This document shows, piece after piece, positions 1 through 12,004 of a DNA stretch of 64,000 nucleotides (its first letter is position 1; the number at the start of each line of letters is the position of its first letter). Source of the stretch: Rhynchonema sp. JSB1_4 (Eukaryota > Nematoda > Chromadorea > Monhysterida > Xyalidae). The stretch lies in NCBI GenBank assembly GCA_030248065.1, contig JASAMV010003611.1:1-64000 (forward strand), written 5' to 3'. The notes under the pieces are model-generated. The model ran no database searches, was not told the origin of the DNA, and saw nothing but the letters and a program-made list of their open reading frames with translations. Made by a program: the position numbers and the translations under genes.

Positions 1-3000
1 ACGTACCGTCTAGCGCGCGTTGTCCGTCACACGTCTCGCAGCACATGTCCATTGTGTTTCCGATCCAACATTGATCCTTCAGCGCATGACAGTCCGTCCA
101 TTTGTCCTTACAGGCTGTAAGATGGAAAAAGGGGCCCGGATCGTGTGCCAACGCCAATACAAAAACGAAGTGTGATATCATGCAAGATAGAGCTGACGAT
201 CTACATATGTACGTCGGGCGTACATTCCAGTGCCATGGTCCACCTGACGTTTAGGATATAAAAAAATCACAAAAAATCAGCAAACTAACGTTCCCCCTTG
301 CATCCGCACACCTTGACTTCCTCCCCGCTTGGCCATGTTGTACCGGTTTTATAGCACACAACGTTCGGACCGCCATTTCCACATGGTTCCGAAGTGCAAT
401 CACGACCTTCGACACACAGACCTAACATATGTAGGTAAAGACAAACCACGCCAACACCAGCCCGATTTCGCAGCTGGCAGAAAGGAAACACAACGGGCGC
501 GAGGGAAAGACACGAAAAAACAAAGGAAGCAGAACCCAAAACACACCACCGAAACGCCGCCCTATGTATATGAAGCGAGCGTCATTTTTGGTATGTTCCA
601 TCATCCGCTGAATTAGCAAGTCATAGACACAGTAACCTTCAAACCTGTCTACAACTATGGCCAAAAAAATATAGTAACACTCAAAAGAGAAAATGTGTTC
701 AAAATAAACCATATAATATAAAATAACTATAATAATTAACCAAAAAATAACCATATTTCGCACAAAACTATTAAAAACAATCTTGTCTTGGGCAAAGGCT
801 GGCTTCACAGAAGCCGTGCCACTTTCCCAGACAACGCGTGATAACCCAGTACCGTACCGTCTCTCGCACGCTGTCCGTCACACGTCTCGCAACAAATGTC
901 CATTATGTTTGTCTGCCAACACGAATCCTTCATCGTACGGCAGGACGGCCATTGGTCTTTGCAGGCTGTAATGGAAACCCGTACCGTTACAGAGGTTGTG
1001 TGTGATGAAGTGCAATGCGCGCAGACACAAATCAAACACCGACGTTTCCCGTTGCATCCGCACACTTTGACTTCCTTGCCCTTGTTCTTTCCGCTTGACC
1101 ACGTCGATCCGATTGCGTAGCACACAACGTTCGGTCCACCTTTTCCGCACGGTTGCGACGTGCAATCACGACCTTCGACGCACAGGCCTGACACGTCGGG
1201 GGAGAGGGAGTTTTTAGGGTTGCTGACATGAGATCATATATTCTAATCAATATGTGTCCATTCTTGCTCTACATGGCGTCTGAATTGTAGGTATGTTACG
1301 GCAGATCACCTCCAAAAACTTTAACAAAGTCCAGGGGGCACCACTTTTCAAGACATGATAAGATGAAGCAATTGTCTACCGTCTAACGCGCGTTGTCCGT
1401 CACACGTCTCGCAACACGTGACCATAATGTTGGCCTGCCAGCATTTATCCTTCAATGTGTGACAGTTCGACCATTTGTCTTTGCAGGCTGCAATGGTTTC
1501 ATTTACCAACACTAACGTAGGTATACATAATGGTGATTGGTTATAACCACTTTTAACATCAAAACATACACCGCGCAAAGTCAAGCAAAGTGAAACACTG
1601 ACGTATGCCGTTGCATGCACATTGTCTGTGCTTGAGGCCATCTGCCCATGTCGCACCGGTCTCCCAGCACACAACATTTGCACCAGTTCCACACACGGCG
1701 ATGCCGCCCGACGTGCAGTCTCGTCCATCGACGCAAATGTTCGAATCTGTGATTGTATCTTCGACGTGCATTTGAATACTACTGATTTTGAATCACGTCA
1801 GCGGAATACACATATTGCACTTGCTTTGCATGGGAAGGAATGCACCAGCAGATTGGACGGCACAGAAGGAATGTAGCGTGAACTTTTCACCTTTTAGTAA
1901 ACTAAAATGGCTCAGCATGTGCTGAGCCCTGAATTCCTTCAAGAACAGAATAAACACCACGCCGGTAACAAGAATGTACTGTACAAAAACACAAAAATAC
2001 CTAATATTTAATAAAGATCTAAACAACACATGCAGCACCACAACATACCCGCCTGCTTGAATATGCTACCACCAGATGAACCGCTTTGCAGGCTCTCCGA
2101 GAAGTCAGATGATGCTATAAAAACCTGAGTAGCTTCAGACGAAAACACATGACAACACGCACGGAAATTGACGTTTAAAGGGTGTGTCTAACGTGCGCCG
2201 TTGCAGTAGCATCTCTTGACGTATTGGCCGTGCAGTGGTCCGCCTTCGAACTGATACATTGTTTGATGACAGACTACATTCGGGCCCGTTCCGCACACCG
2301 AAACACCCGACATCGTGCAGATACGACCTTCCTGGCACACTGAAGAACGGGCAACGATTCCAATCAATCAAGGTTAGTTTAATGAGGACTGATTTCAGCG
2401 TCAAACCAACCGCTTGAGCAAGTGCAGCTTTTATGCATTTGTCCCGCATTTGGTCCATCGCGCCAGTGTTGGCCGGTTTCGAAACAAATCGGCTGATCTC
2501 CATTCGGTGCCAATCCGCACGCGCTCACTCCATTCGCCGTGCAGTCGCGGTTTTCGACACACTCTGAATCGGTGTATGAAAAATTGACAGTAAATTGCTT
2601 TTCTTGTATAAAATTATAAATTCAACGGTCTAACTGTTCGTGCAATCGCATTTCTTCACGGGTTTGTTATTAAGCGGTCCGTCCCTCCAGGTGTATTCGG
2701 TGTCGCGGCACACCACATTCGGACCGCGACCGCACGATGTCGCCCCGAATCCACTGCAATCACGGGGTTCGCCGCCGGAGCACTCGGTGCATGCTGATTG
2801 AAATATTATATGGATGTTAGTTTTTTTAATTTGTGATTTTTGTGAATCAAGCTTCTTGGCCACACTAACTGTCGTTGCATACACATTTCCCCAGCAGTCG
2901 GTCCCCCAGATATATTGGTGCTTCCTCGCACAGTGCACCATTTGGACTGAAGCCACATTGCGCCTGAGCGTTGCCCTGATCCGGATAACAATATTTGCCC

Positions 3001-3278
3001 TCAACGCAAGTCTCTTGCAGTGCCGGTGGCCATTCTGCTGTGCATCCTACAGTGCGATTTACACTTTTAAAGCTTATGGATGGGTCGCACGGAGGTTAAA
3101 GTTTTCATCTTTTTCATCAGCTCTTAAGGATTTTGGAGATTGTAGGTCAATTATAGGCCCAGTCAAGTCACAAAGTCATGTCCGAGCCGAAATTGTAGCG
3201 TAAGGTACATGTAGCCAAAGCCCTACCTGTGGTGAACCAACAGATGACAGCCACGAGCAGCATTAGTGGAATTCCCAT
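1..3278 (-). CDS. Gene A: secreted multi-module F/ShKT protein (3' end outside window)
   Basis: Predicted secreted modular protein. Exons read on the minus strand: signal peptide 3227-3278 (MGIPLMLLVAVICWFTT), F modules 2870-3046, 2635-2793, 2411-2563, 2193-2339 and 1603-1746, ShKT 1380-1487, F 1044-1187, ShKT 858-965, F 290-421, ShKT 7-114, then a donor at the left edge, so the gene continues outside. The signal exon is 52 nt (phase 1) and every later exon is a multiple of three, so the frame stays open for about 477 codons. F modules follow CVEGRDCT...GPNVVCY.TG..W..G....VKVCGCNG. ShKT modules follow ACKDKW..C...KD.CW......CCETCDGQRA. Stop codons seen just after modules fall inside introns (GTTAG, GTAGA). 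Function is unknown; ShKT domains commonly occur in secreted nematode proteins. Paralogue of gene B. Confidence 0.75.
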
Positions 3279-4041
3279 TCTTGATTCACAGTGTGGGTCT
3301 GAAATATATATGTTTTGATTCCGGGCTTAAAAAATAAACAACGAATGCGCCATCATTCACATGCGCACGCACGATCTTGCCCTGTGCAGTTGCTGAACAA
3401 TAAGTATATTCAAAGCTGGGCTTTGGCTATCAGCAGTAGTTGTTACCTAATCGTGGGCATATCGACACCTCAGAAGTATCAGTCTATTCGCAATTTTTTT
3501 CGCAGAATGTACAAAAAACATGTATTTCTTCGAGACGTTGTGCATTCGAATTGAACAAACATACCAGGTCATTCAGAAAGATTGTTGTTGTTACCTAAAG
3601 TTGCACGCCTACTGTTCATGTAGTGCACTTGCGCCGTAGAATTTCACGACCGCGGTAGAATTTCATAGCTTCATTAACGATACAAACGATACACGGTGTT
3701 TTCATACACCTTTCTGCAATAAATTTACAATGATCCAATGCGAATCAAATGCGGACAACGTTCAAGTAACAAAAGGCGTTACATGTATTTTTATCTCATG
3801 ATGATCTGTCCGAATGCGTTTGAAGTGAACAATCACGAGTTAAATGGGGACCAATGTATTTAGCCAACTGGAAGACATTCAGGCTACCAGAATTCAAAAA
3901 TAACTCAACGGCATCAGAATTTGCCTGAGACCACGTCAACCAGAATTACATTGTATACCCAGTGTCCAGTGATCCCGGTTTCCATTTTTCAAGTTTACGC
4001 CGAACATGTAAACAGGACATTCATCAAAATGTTTCACCATT

Positions 4042-4132
4042 CTAGAACTTGCCACAAGTATATTCTCGCACAGCTCTGCAACTTTTTCCGCCCATCAATG
4101 ATTCTTACCATACTGATCGCAGTCGGTGAATT
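4042..4132 (-). pseudogene. Relic ShKT terminal exon
   Basis: Read on the minus strand this resembles the last ShKT exon of genes B, C and D (C...K..CW.E.....CEKTC.KC then stop). The cysteine before the conserved Trp is replaced by a TGA stop, and the final TC.KC cysteines are lost (NILVASS in their place). It lies 5' of gene A on its strand, where the tail of a neighbouring copy would be expected, so it is probably the remnant of a lost gene. Confidence 0.6.
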
Positions 4133-4415
4133 TTAACCCGTTGAAACAGGCAAAATATCATTGCTGATTGCAGCAGATCAGAAAAGTGTCGATATGCAGC
4201 TCAACCATCTTGACGAATCAATGTCACTGTATTTCTCTCAGAAAGTACTTGTATACAGGAACTTCCATTGATGTTTCAATAATCTGACATAAGCAGCACA
4301 GATATCAATGCCGATGCAGTCGATTTTCTGCCGCAAATCTGCGTCGATGGACAATAGTTTGGGGTAATTGGTCCTTTGGCGGCTTACATACGTTTTTGGC
4401 ATGGTACCCGTGGAG

Positions 4416-4503
4416 AAAAAAAAAAAAAAATTTTAAAAAAAACCAAAAAAAAAAAAAACAAAAAAAAAAGAAAAAAAAAAAAAAAACCCACCCCCCCCCC
4501 CCC
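4416..4503. repeat. Poly-A followed by poly-C homopolymer tract
   Basis: About 70 bases of nearly pure A, with a few C and G interruptions, are followed by a run of C broken by single bases. It is flanked by ordinary complex sequence. It could be a real low-complexity tract or a consensus artefact; reading frames across it are meaningless. Confidence 0.8.
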
Positions 4504-5371
4504 GTTGGTGGGCTGTTCAGCCAGAAAAAAGTGGGAACCAAACGCATGAGAATGTCAGTCATTGTTGGGCTTGTCAGTGAGTGCACTCTTCATTCTTTTG
4601 TTTCGTTTCGTTCAAACAATTGCCAAAACCAGGAAGCATTCCCAGAGACATCACGGACAAAAACTGAAAGGCGCCGCTTTTATTGCTCGTGCGAAATCAG
4701 TAGATTGGGGGTAACCGTTTCACGCTAACTTGCTATAAAATGATGATGTCCCTTCGTCCATGCGGGGTGTGCGGGTTATTTCCTTACTTTCTTAACAACC
4801 TTATGTTTTACTTTGTTCGTGAACCAATAACGCCAAACACTATCAGCTACGCACGTCGTTGTTTGCACATTTGTGATGTATAAGATCGTTCAAAAATCTA
4901 TGAGTAGGTTTTTATCATATTTTTACATTGTTAGCGCTAGCACGTCCCTATAGCACCTCGTGTCATCGGTTTTGAACCAATCAGGAGTCCGATGCGAACA
5001 AAGATAAGAAACGGGATTCTCTGGCAATATCAGCGTGGCAGGAGGGCCAGCCACATAAATACATTTTTGATTATGTGCGTCACAATTTGAAAGTTTTTTG
5101 TTTATACAATAATCGTTCTGAAAACATCAGTAACACAATCGCATTATTATATACAGGAGAAAAATAGGTAAGAGCTCCAAGACTTCACCAGCAGAATACA
5201 ATAACACCCGATTAATCGAAATACAGTGCCAGCTGCAATTCTAGGCGATCCTGAGGCGCCTGCAGGCTCCGCTGGTTTCTTTTCTTAACTGTGCAGGCCA
5301 GCCTTAAGATCGCCAAGAATTGCAGCTGGTACTGTACGTACATACAGTACGTCTTGCTGACTTTCACCAAA

Positions 5372-8300
5372 ATGAATTCTTCCTGCGGATTGTTGTGTTC
5401 GTTTGCCTTGGTAGCGACCCTCGCTGTGGCCCTACCCGCCGGCAAAGATGGTTGTTTCATTCATATGTACTTCTAGGGAGTTTTTGAACATTCAATGGGT
5501 CTCGTATCAGCCTTAGAGTTCTGGCAAACAATACCACGTTGACCCGTGCCCGGCTGTATCTCTAAGGGGGTGCTTTTTTCCGGGGCTTTGACCGGAAAAC
5601 TCGGGTACGGTATTCAGATTAAAGGGGGCCTTTCGCATTTCAAACCGCCTTCAAACTTTGCACGCATTTGAATATTGTTCAGGGCGCTGTTAAACTCTCA
5701 CGCACCAAGAATCCAATCTGCAGCATGCGACCAGGAGATGCACTTCAAGAGGAACATCCGGGAACAAAGTGTGCCGCGGACCAGCCCAATTTATACCTGC
5801 GCATTCAGGCAAACTGCTTGATCAAAAAGGTGTCAAGGCGAATGAGTGTTTCGCATGAAACGTGCAACACCGCTAACTATGGAATTTCGCTTTTCTTTAT
5901 ATTTCGAATTTCAACGAATTGTTCCAGCGCGACAAGCAGACCTTGAAACATTTAGCAGCCACGCATGAACAATTCGTTGCAATTCGAAATAAAAAGAAAA
6001 GCGAAATTCTATAGTGAGGCAGGGGCAGATATCGTGCGAAACATTCTGCGCCTTGACCGCCCTTGTCATCAGGCAAGTTGCCTGAATGCGCAGGTAGAAA
6101 TTGGGCTGGTCCACATTTGAGTTTGTTCGCGGATGTTCCTCTTGAAGAGCATCTCCTGGCCGCATGCTGAACGTTAGACCTTCGGTGTGTGTGACTTTTA
6201 TGACGCATTGACCGCTGTCTAAACACATGCGAAGTGTGAAGGGGGTTTGAAATGCGAAAGGCCCCCTTTAATGCACTTCGCCTTTGGAAGTATCGCCAAC
6301 CGGACACATTTCCTACAGATGCATTTATATTTTAAATATTTGCGACAAAAAATATTTATTTCAGTGAAGTGTTGTCCGTGTGTCGGACATCCGGGTATGT
6401 GCACAGACTTTTGTTGCATAAACGCGGATGCTGTGCCGAAACGATCAAAAGGTAAGGGCAATCCATCGGCTCATGGCACTTTTTATATGCACAGCGCGTG
6501 CAGCAGCACACGCCATTTTCTAAACAAAATGCACATTTTGAGCGAGTGTCATACTTTGATGACCACTTTTTAATTTATCCGGTTTTCATTCGCAGCTTGC
6601 CGTAACACTTATTTATTTTTCAGTGGAATGTTGTCCGAATGTGGGACATCCGGGTATGTTCAACGGATACATAACTGCAGAGAATAGATGCATTCATTGA
6701 CGGCAGTAATGTCGTGTGCAGCCTGTGTGTGCGAGTGCCATGAGCTGGCGGAATGCCTATACAGAATTCTTGTTGAAGAGTAGTGGCTGGGAGACACACG
6801 TGTAGTGTGACGCGAGTGTGTGGGAGCGTGCTCATGCACTTACAGTACATACAGATCCCAGTGCAAATAGCGTAACCGGGCGCAGGATTTATTGGCCCAA
6901 CCGCGGTTGTTGACTGCGGTCAATATTCCGAGCCCACCGGACCCGGTATGTCTAACACACAATTGTCTCCGACTGCAGTCGACTGCGATTGACAGAATAG
7001 TTCCTAATTTTATTTCCAGAGCAAACCACCGTCGGTTGTGCGCCATTCTGTGATTGTTGTGCGATCGGACGATGCCATTGCCCTCAGCGCGCAGATAAAA
7101 ACGGCAAAATGGTGAAAGTCGCAGTGGATGAGTTTCGCGTGCTGTGTCGTGAGTTTTCACCGTTTTTATGCATTGAAACGACGATAGAAATGCAAAATGC
7201 TTTCGGGTAAAATTAAGCGTTTAAAAATCGTATGCCTGTATCCTCCAGAAAGTTTGTCACAATGGGCCGAAATTCTCGAAACTCTCGAAGGTGTCGGTAC
7301 GGCATCAAAATTTTTTGGTGTTTGTATAGAAGCCATTATATAGCTAAACCAAAACATTTTGCTTTACTGTTGCCTTTGAGGAATCCCTATATAATAGCAG
7401 GTTGGCAAAAAACGACGCATTTTTCTTAAAAAAACCTTTTACAAAAACCCCCTTCCTTTTTTGTAAACTAATTTCCTTGATTTTCCCTGATTTTTCAAGG
7501 AGACAATGATTATCAAGGAAAACCAATTTTTTGTCCCATTTTTTTTCAAAAAATTTTCGACAATTAACTTTCGATAAACGTCATATACGGATTTCACATT
7601 CAATGATGACCCCGGCCGAGTTGGCCCCACATCCTTCAACAATAGCTAAACCAAAACATTTAGCTTTACTGCCCTTGACCCAATTTGTTGGGGGCATATT
7701 TTGGTCATCTGGGCGTTTAAAAAAATTTAAAAAAACGATTTTTAAAAAAAACGTTTTTTACCCAACCCTGCTCAAAGCACCCCTGGTTTAAGAATACGGC
7801 CCAATCTGGTCGTTGGTAAACAGACATGGTGATGATCAGAGACAATTCTCATAATTCTCTTCGCTTCTGTCTCCCGAGAGCGCAATATTCCGCTCAAATA
7901 TCCACCAGACATTTCCTCTTGTGCACTTGCGCGTGTTTCAGAAAACAATCTGAGCAGTCCCAATGCCACATGCAGCGTTTGTGCCCGATGTGCGTTGCCT
8001 TGCCCTCCGCTGTTCGCAACGACGACCGACGATGGTAAAACGGGCGCGCGCATGTCTGAGGACCAGTTTCGCAAAGATTGTCGTGAGTTTGGGTGTTTGG
8101 TCGCATGGTCAGCGCCAAAACCACTGTTTTATATAATATTGCCATTTGAAGCATCAGCCAGTTTGACATCCATGACTGCCAGTGCACTCGGCACACACCG
8201 ACATGCAAACAACATGGCTGACTGGCTGACGTTTCAAGCAATAACTGGCTTCAGCTTGAGATCCGAATAGGGTACCGACCGATTTGAAGGTAGTCAGATC

Positions 8301-8510
8301 TGATCCGATCGCCGTCAGCCTATTCTCTGAAAGCTTGTCAGACCTTGGCTGCCTAAAAGCACCGATCTCTTGTCCACACTATACTCGTTTTAAGACAGAC
8401 TAAGACAGGAACAATAATTTGAGCGCACACACAAACTATGATTTTTTTCAGTGGAACTTGCGAAGGCCGACCTGGCGAAAGCAGCAGAAGTTAAAGCATT
8501 GGAAGACTGA
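5372..8510 (+). CDS. Small secreted cysteine-rich protein, unrecognised family
   Basis: Five exons join cleanly in phase 1: 5372-5450 (signal peptide, MNSSCGLLCSFALVATLAVA then LPAGKDG), 6365-6451 (KCCPCVGHPGMCTDFCC), 7020-7148 (CAPFCDCCAIGRCHC), 7942-8082 (CSVCARCALPC), and 8452-8510 (LELAKADLAKAAEV, then TGA). The total is 495 nt, or 164 residues. An optional 30-nt microexon at 6624-6653 repeats the CCP.VGHPG motif with a strong GTATGT donor and would keep frame. The third and fourth exons look like diverged copies of one module ending D.FR..C. Acceptors are TTTCAG or TTCCAG. It lies opposite to the flanking F/ShKT genes but shares the signal-peptide, cysteine-rich, phase-1 design. I do not recognise the family; function unknown. 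An hAT-like element (7398-7770) occupies the intron before the fourth exon. Confidence 0.6.
5617..6275. repeat. Head-to-head inverted duplication of a coding-like exon
   Basis: Two arms of roughly 310 bp (about 5617-5945 and 5946-6275) are diverged reverse complements. Each holds an exon-like segment with MRPGDALQEEHP, then NLYLRIQANCL (plus arm) or NFYLRIQATCL (minus arm). The plus-arm copy cannot join the 5372-5450 exon in frame: the phase needed gives TAA after two codons. The minus-arm copy has an acceptor (GTGTTTAG) giving an open phase-1 frame, but it points the wrong way for this gene. The C...HPGT.C...N.YLRIQA.CL pattern is distantly like the end of an SUEL/rhamnose-binding lectin domain, with low certainty. 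Confidence 0.6.
7398..7770. mobile_element. Non-autonomous hAT-like element, AT-rich
   Basis: It begins CAGGTTGGCAAAAAACGACG and ends in the inverse of CAGGGTTGGGTAAAAAACG. It has an internal GATGACCCCGGCCGAGTTGG block shared with the element at 25019-25502. No target duplication could be confirmed. It lies in an intron of the plus-strand cysteine-rich gene and has no coding capacity. Confidence 0.6.
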
Positions 8511-9040
8511 AAAGTTCAAAGATATTTTTTTCTGAAAATCTGACGAGGATTGTCCCATATAACTCAAACTCAGTCCGATGACTTTGAAAAAATATAATCA
8601 AATAAAACACCCAACATCGGAACCAGATCCGCAATATGCAGTTCAGGTTGTGAATCTCAATTGACCGAACAAAGTTGAACGTGAACGTTGAACACAATCG
8701 TGACAGAATTTCCTTGATTCGAGATGAAAAGACACAGCGTTTTCCTCTACAGTTCCAAATTCAAATTTACAAGGATGCAATACTGAACAAACGCGGGGAT
8801 TGTTCAGACAACTAAAGATGTTCTTTATCCCATGGCCAAGATTCTGTCAGAAAAGGGCTTAAATCAACAATGAACAAGAGTTAGACGACCGCCCTACCTA
8901 TACTTAACCCAAATCGAGCAGTGTGGTTTACCTATCAAGATTCAATCAAATTCCAACATCGACAGCATTTGCCTAACCAGCACATCAAACAGAAAAGTGC
9001 GTACGATTCCAAAAGCATTTATCACCACCATTTCATCATG
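8511..9040. other. Intergenic, nothing recognised
   Basis: Between the stop of the plus-strand cysteine-rich gene and the stop of gene B (convergent genes). No module, RNA gene or repeat could be supported. Confidence 0.5.
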
Positions 9041-11377
9041 CTAACATCTGCCGCACGTTTTCTTGCATAGCGCCCGAACGTTTTCAGCCCAGCAATCGGT
9101 CTTATGTTCGTGACAGCTGGAGATCTTATCGCGACATGCTGCGAAAATGGTGTACATTGTCAGAATCAGGAGTCAGATCAGTCTTATCCTTTTTTGAACT
9201 CGGGAAGAAACTTCAAAATTTAAAGAAAAACATGACTCGCTAACGTTCCCCGTCGCATCCGCAAACTTTGACCTTCCTTCCGTTGTTTTCGCCAGCACTC
9301 CAGATGCCTCCTCTTTCGTAGCACACAACGTTCGGCCCACCTTTTCCGCACGGTTGCGACGTGCAATCACGACCTTCGACACACAGACCTGTTTGAGAAA
9401 AACGTCAGTTTTGTGTTTTGTCAAGTGAGGACATGGACCTGAGCGAACTCATTCTTCTTCCAGTTTCTACACGTACCTCAAACGTCACCTCCAAACTTGC
9501 CAGCAAAATTTGGCATGAACGAGAACAACCACTTATAAATACAGTAAATACCAATTGTCTACCGTCTAGCGCGCGTTGTCCGTCACACGTCTCGCAGCAC
9601 ATGTCCATTATGTTTCCCATCCAACATTGATCCCTCAGCGCATGACAGTTCGTCCATTTGTCTTTGCAGGCTGCAAACTTTTCCAAACTTGTAGATTAAC
9701 AATGGTCTTTAGCAGCAAACCACAGCAAAATACATCTCGGAGTTCAGTTCAGCATATTCTATTAAAAGAAACAGCTAGTGATTTTGTCGTTTGAGAGTCA
9801 GGTTGTAATAAAACATGATGGATCTCATAATCGCCACGGTCGACACGCACATAAACGACTGATTCCTTGATGCACCAGCGAGACTGACGCCTTCTCACCT
9901 TTTTTATGCTTATATGAACCAAAAAGTGTAGAAAGCGCTCATGAAAACTGAGCATTTCAACTTACGCTGTCCGTTACATGCACATTTCTTGATTGGCTTG
10001 CCCGCATTTGGTCCGCCCGACCAGGTTCCCCCCGTCTCGAAACAACCAACATTTGGACCCGATCCGCACGTGGACCGACCAGTCGTGGTGCAGTAACGAC
10101 CTTCTTGGCACACTGAAGAGCAGCAAAAGTTCCCCCCAAACAATCAATGAATAGCGAAAAGCAAGCCGAGAATAGATTAATGAAAACTGCTTTCTCGTCA
10201 AACCAACCGCTTGAGCACGTGCAGGCTTTCTGCAATTGTCCCGCATTTGGTCCACCATTCCAGTGTCCGCCCGTTTCGAAGCAAATCGGCTGATCTCCAT
10301 TCGGCGCCCATCCGCAATCGCTCACTCCATTCGCCGTGCAGTCGCGGTTTTCGACACACTCTGAATCGGTACATTTAAAAAAAGATGATTATACATCTTC
10401 GATGTGTTTCAAACACCAACTGTTTGTGCAATCGCATTTCTTCACGGGTTTGTTATTAAGTGGTCCGTCCCTCCAGGTGTATCCGGTGTCGCGGCACACA
10501 ACATTCGGACCGCGACCGCACGATCTCGCACCGAATCCACTACAATCACGGGGTTCGCCGCCGGAACACTCGGTGCAGGCTGATTGAAATACATTACATA
10601 TGTACAATGTTGATGTTGGTTTTTTAATTTGTGATTTTGATTTTCAATTTATGACTTTGATCAAACTCCTTGACCGCACTAACTGTCGTTGCATACACAT
10701 TTCCCGAGCAGTCGGTCACCCACATATATTGGTGCTTCCTCGCACAGTGCACCATTTGGACCGTAGCCACATTGCGCCTGAGCGTTGCCCTGATCCGGAT
10801 AACATTGTTTGCCCTCAACACACGTGGGCTCTGATACTGCTAAGCAACCTGTGTGCGATGTATGTGTACAGCATGTACTATTGAGGCGTTTAGGTGGAAT
10901 AGCACCCCAGAGCAACGTCTTGAGAGGAACGTTACTCTTCCTTGTTGCAGGCAGGCGTGAATTTGGTCAGTTTGTGAAGGAAAGAGGGCCACGAAAGGCC
11001 TCTTTCCCCAGGGGACCTCGTTCCTTCAAACTGTTTAAATACATATATACACCTCAAACGAATTCAGAAGTTTGTCTGTCGTTATATTTTTACGAAATTT
11101 TGCTTTTGCGTGATTTTCATCTTGATATGCCACCTTAGCCTGCGGGCGTTGCATTGACCTGGCACTGAAAGCGAAATTAGAAATAAATAAAGTAAAAAAT
11201 ATCTTCGTTTTTGCAGCGACATGCGGTATAATCCACGCACAGTTTTTTATCACTGCACAAATGCCATTGACTGCTTCGCATGGTACTTTTCCCAGAGCCC
11301 AGAATGGCCGAAACCCTTTGCATACCTGTGGTGAACCAACAGATTGCAGCCACAACAAGTGTTTGTTTGCCTGCCAT
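9041..11377 (-). CDS. Gene B: secreted protein SP-F-F-F-F-S-F-S, complete
   Basis: Exons on the minus strand: signal peptide 11326-11377 (MAGKQTLVVAAICWFTT), F 10684-10848, F 10421-10579, F 10208-10360, F 9966-10112, ShKT 9563-9670, F 9245-9388, terminal ShKT 9041-9138 ending CKKTCGRC and TAG. Lengths total 1026 nt, exactly 342 codons including the stop (341 residues), which supports the model. The four leading F modules match the first four of gene A one to one (for example TECSGGEPRDCSGFGA, and VENRDCTANGVS with NGDQPICFETG), so A and B are tandem duplicates that differ in their tails. The first F module (CYPDQGNAQAQCG...) lacks the usual G..W motif and is the most diverged. Function unknown; extracellular by signal peptide. 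Confidence 0.8.
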
Positions 11378-12004
11378 TTTTTTGCCGATGGTTGTGGAAA
11401 TGTTTTTTCGATTTTTGTGCTCTCCAATTTAAAAGACTAAAAAAAATGAATCCAAAGGACAGCATATATATATGCGTCGTCACGGTTTTCGCTCTGCGCA
11501 TCACCTGAACCATAAGTGGATTCCAAGTTGATCTTTTGCTCACAGCAGGTTTTGTTTCGTACCCACGCCCACGCACTTCAAACGCTTCAAGGCCACTTCG
11601 CTGTATTTTCGCAAAAAAAGTTTTCATTTGGAAGCACGCGAGAGAATCTGAATTCCACCCGTAACGTTGAATGCCCACTGTTGTAAGTACTCAGCAGAAT
11701 TTCTTCGATTCGAAACGTACTGAATTTTGAAGTGTTTGTGTTATATTTTCTGAATCAAGCCGCAGTTGATGCCACGGTACGATTAGTCGAATGGTCAAAC
11801 AACAACAAAAGGTGTTATCTTTATCCCTCACAAGGGTTTTGAGATGAACAATTCGTGGTTAAACCGGATGCCTGAATGGGACGCGCAGATTTGATCTTGG
11901 CTACGATTAATTCAAGTACGTACCTAAATAATAGGAAGGATAAAATCAACAGAATTTGCCTAAAAGCACCTCTTGATTCCAATACAACGCATGACTACCT
12001 TTTT
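11378..12004. other. Intergenic between gene B start and gene C stop
   Basis: Upstream region of gene B. A TATATATAT run lies at about 11464-11472. No gene or relic module was identified. Confidence 0.5.

Larger units (their letters stand above)
3279..5371. other. Intergenic region with a degenerate ShKT exon and a poly-A/poly-C tract
   Basis: No intact gene is visible. It holds the upstream region of gene A (a TATATAT run lies about 30 bp before its ATG), a decayed ShKT exon near 4042-4132, and a homopolymer tract at 4416-4503. An inverted repeat at about 5225-5330 (arms containing CAGCTGCAATTCT) lies just before the plus-strand gene at 5372. Confidence 0.6.

Noticed and set aside
422..808. 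128-codon minus frame with hydrophobic stretches near gene A
   Set aside because: It overlaps the F exon at 290-421 only at its edge and otherwise reads intron sequence; no acceptor or domain supports it.
2188..2190. Stop codon after the fourth F module taken as the end of gene A
   Set aside because: The TAG is part of a GTTAG donor, and the same arrangement is followed by further in-frame modules in gene B.
11250..11678. 142-codon minus frame upstream of gene B
   Set aside because: It reads the promoter and signal exon of gene B in another frame; gene B's exon set already gives a complete protein.
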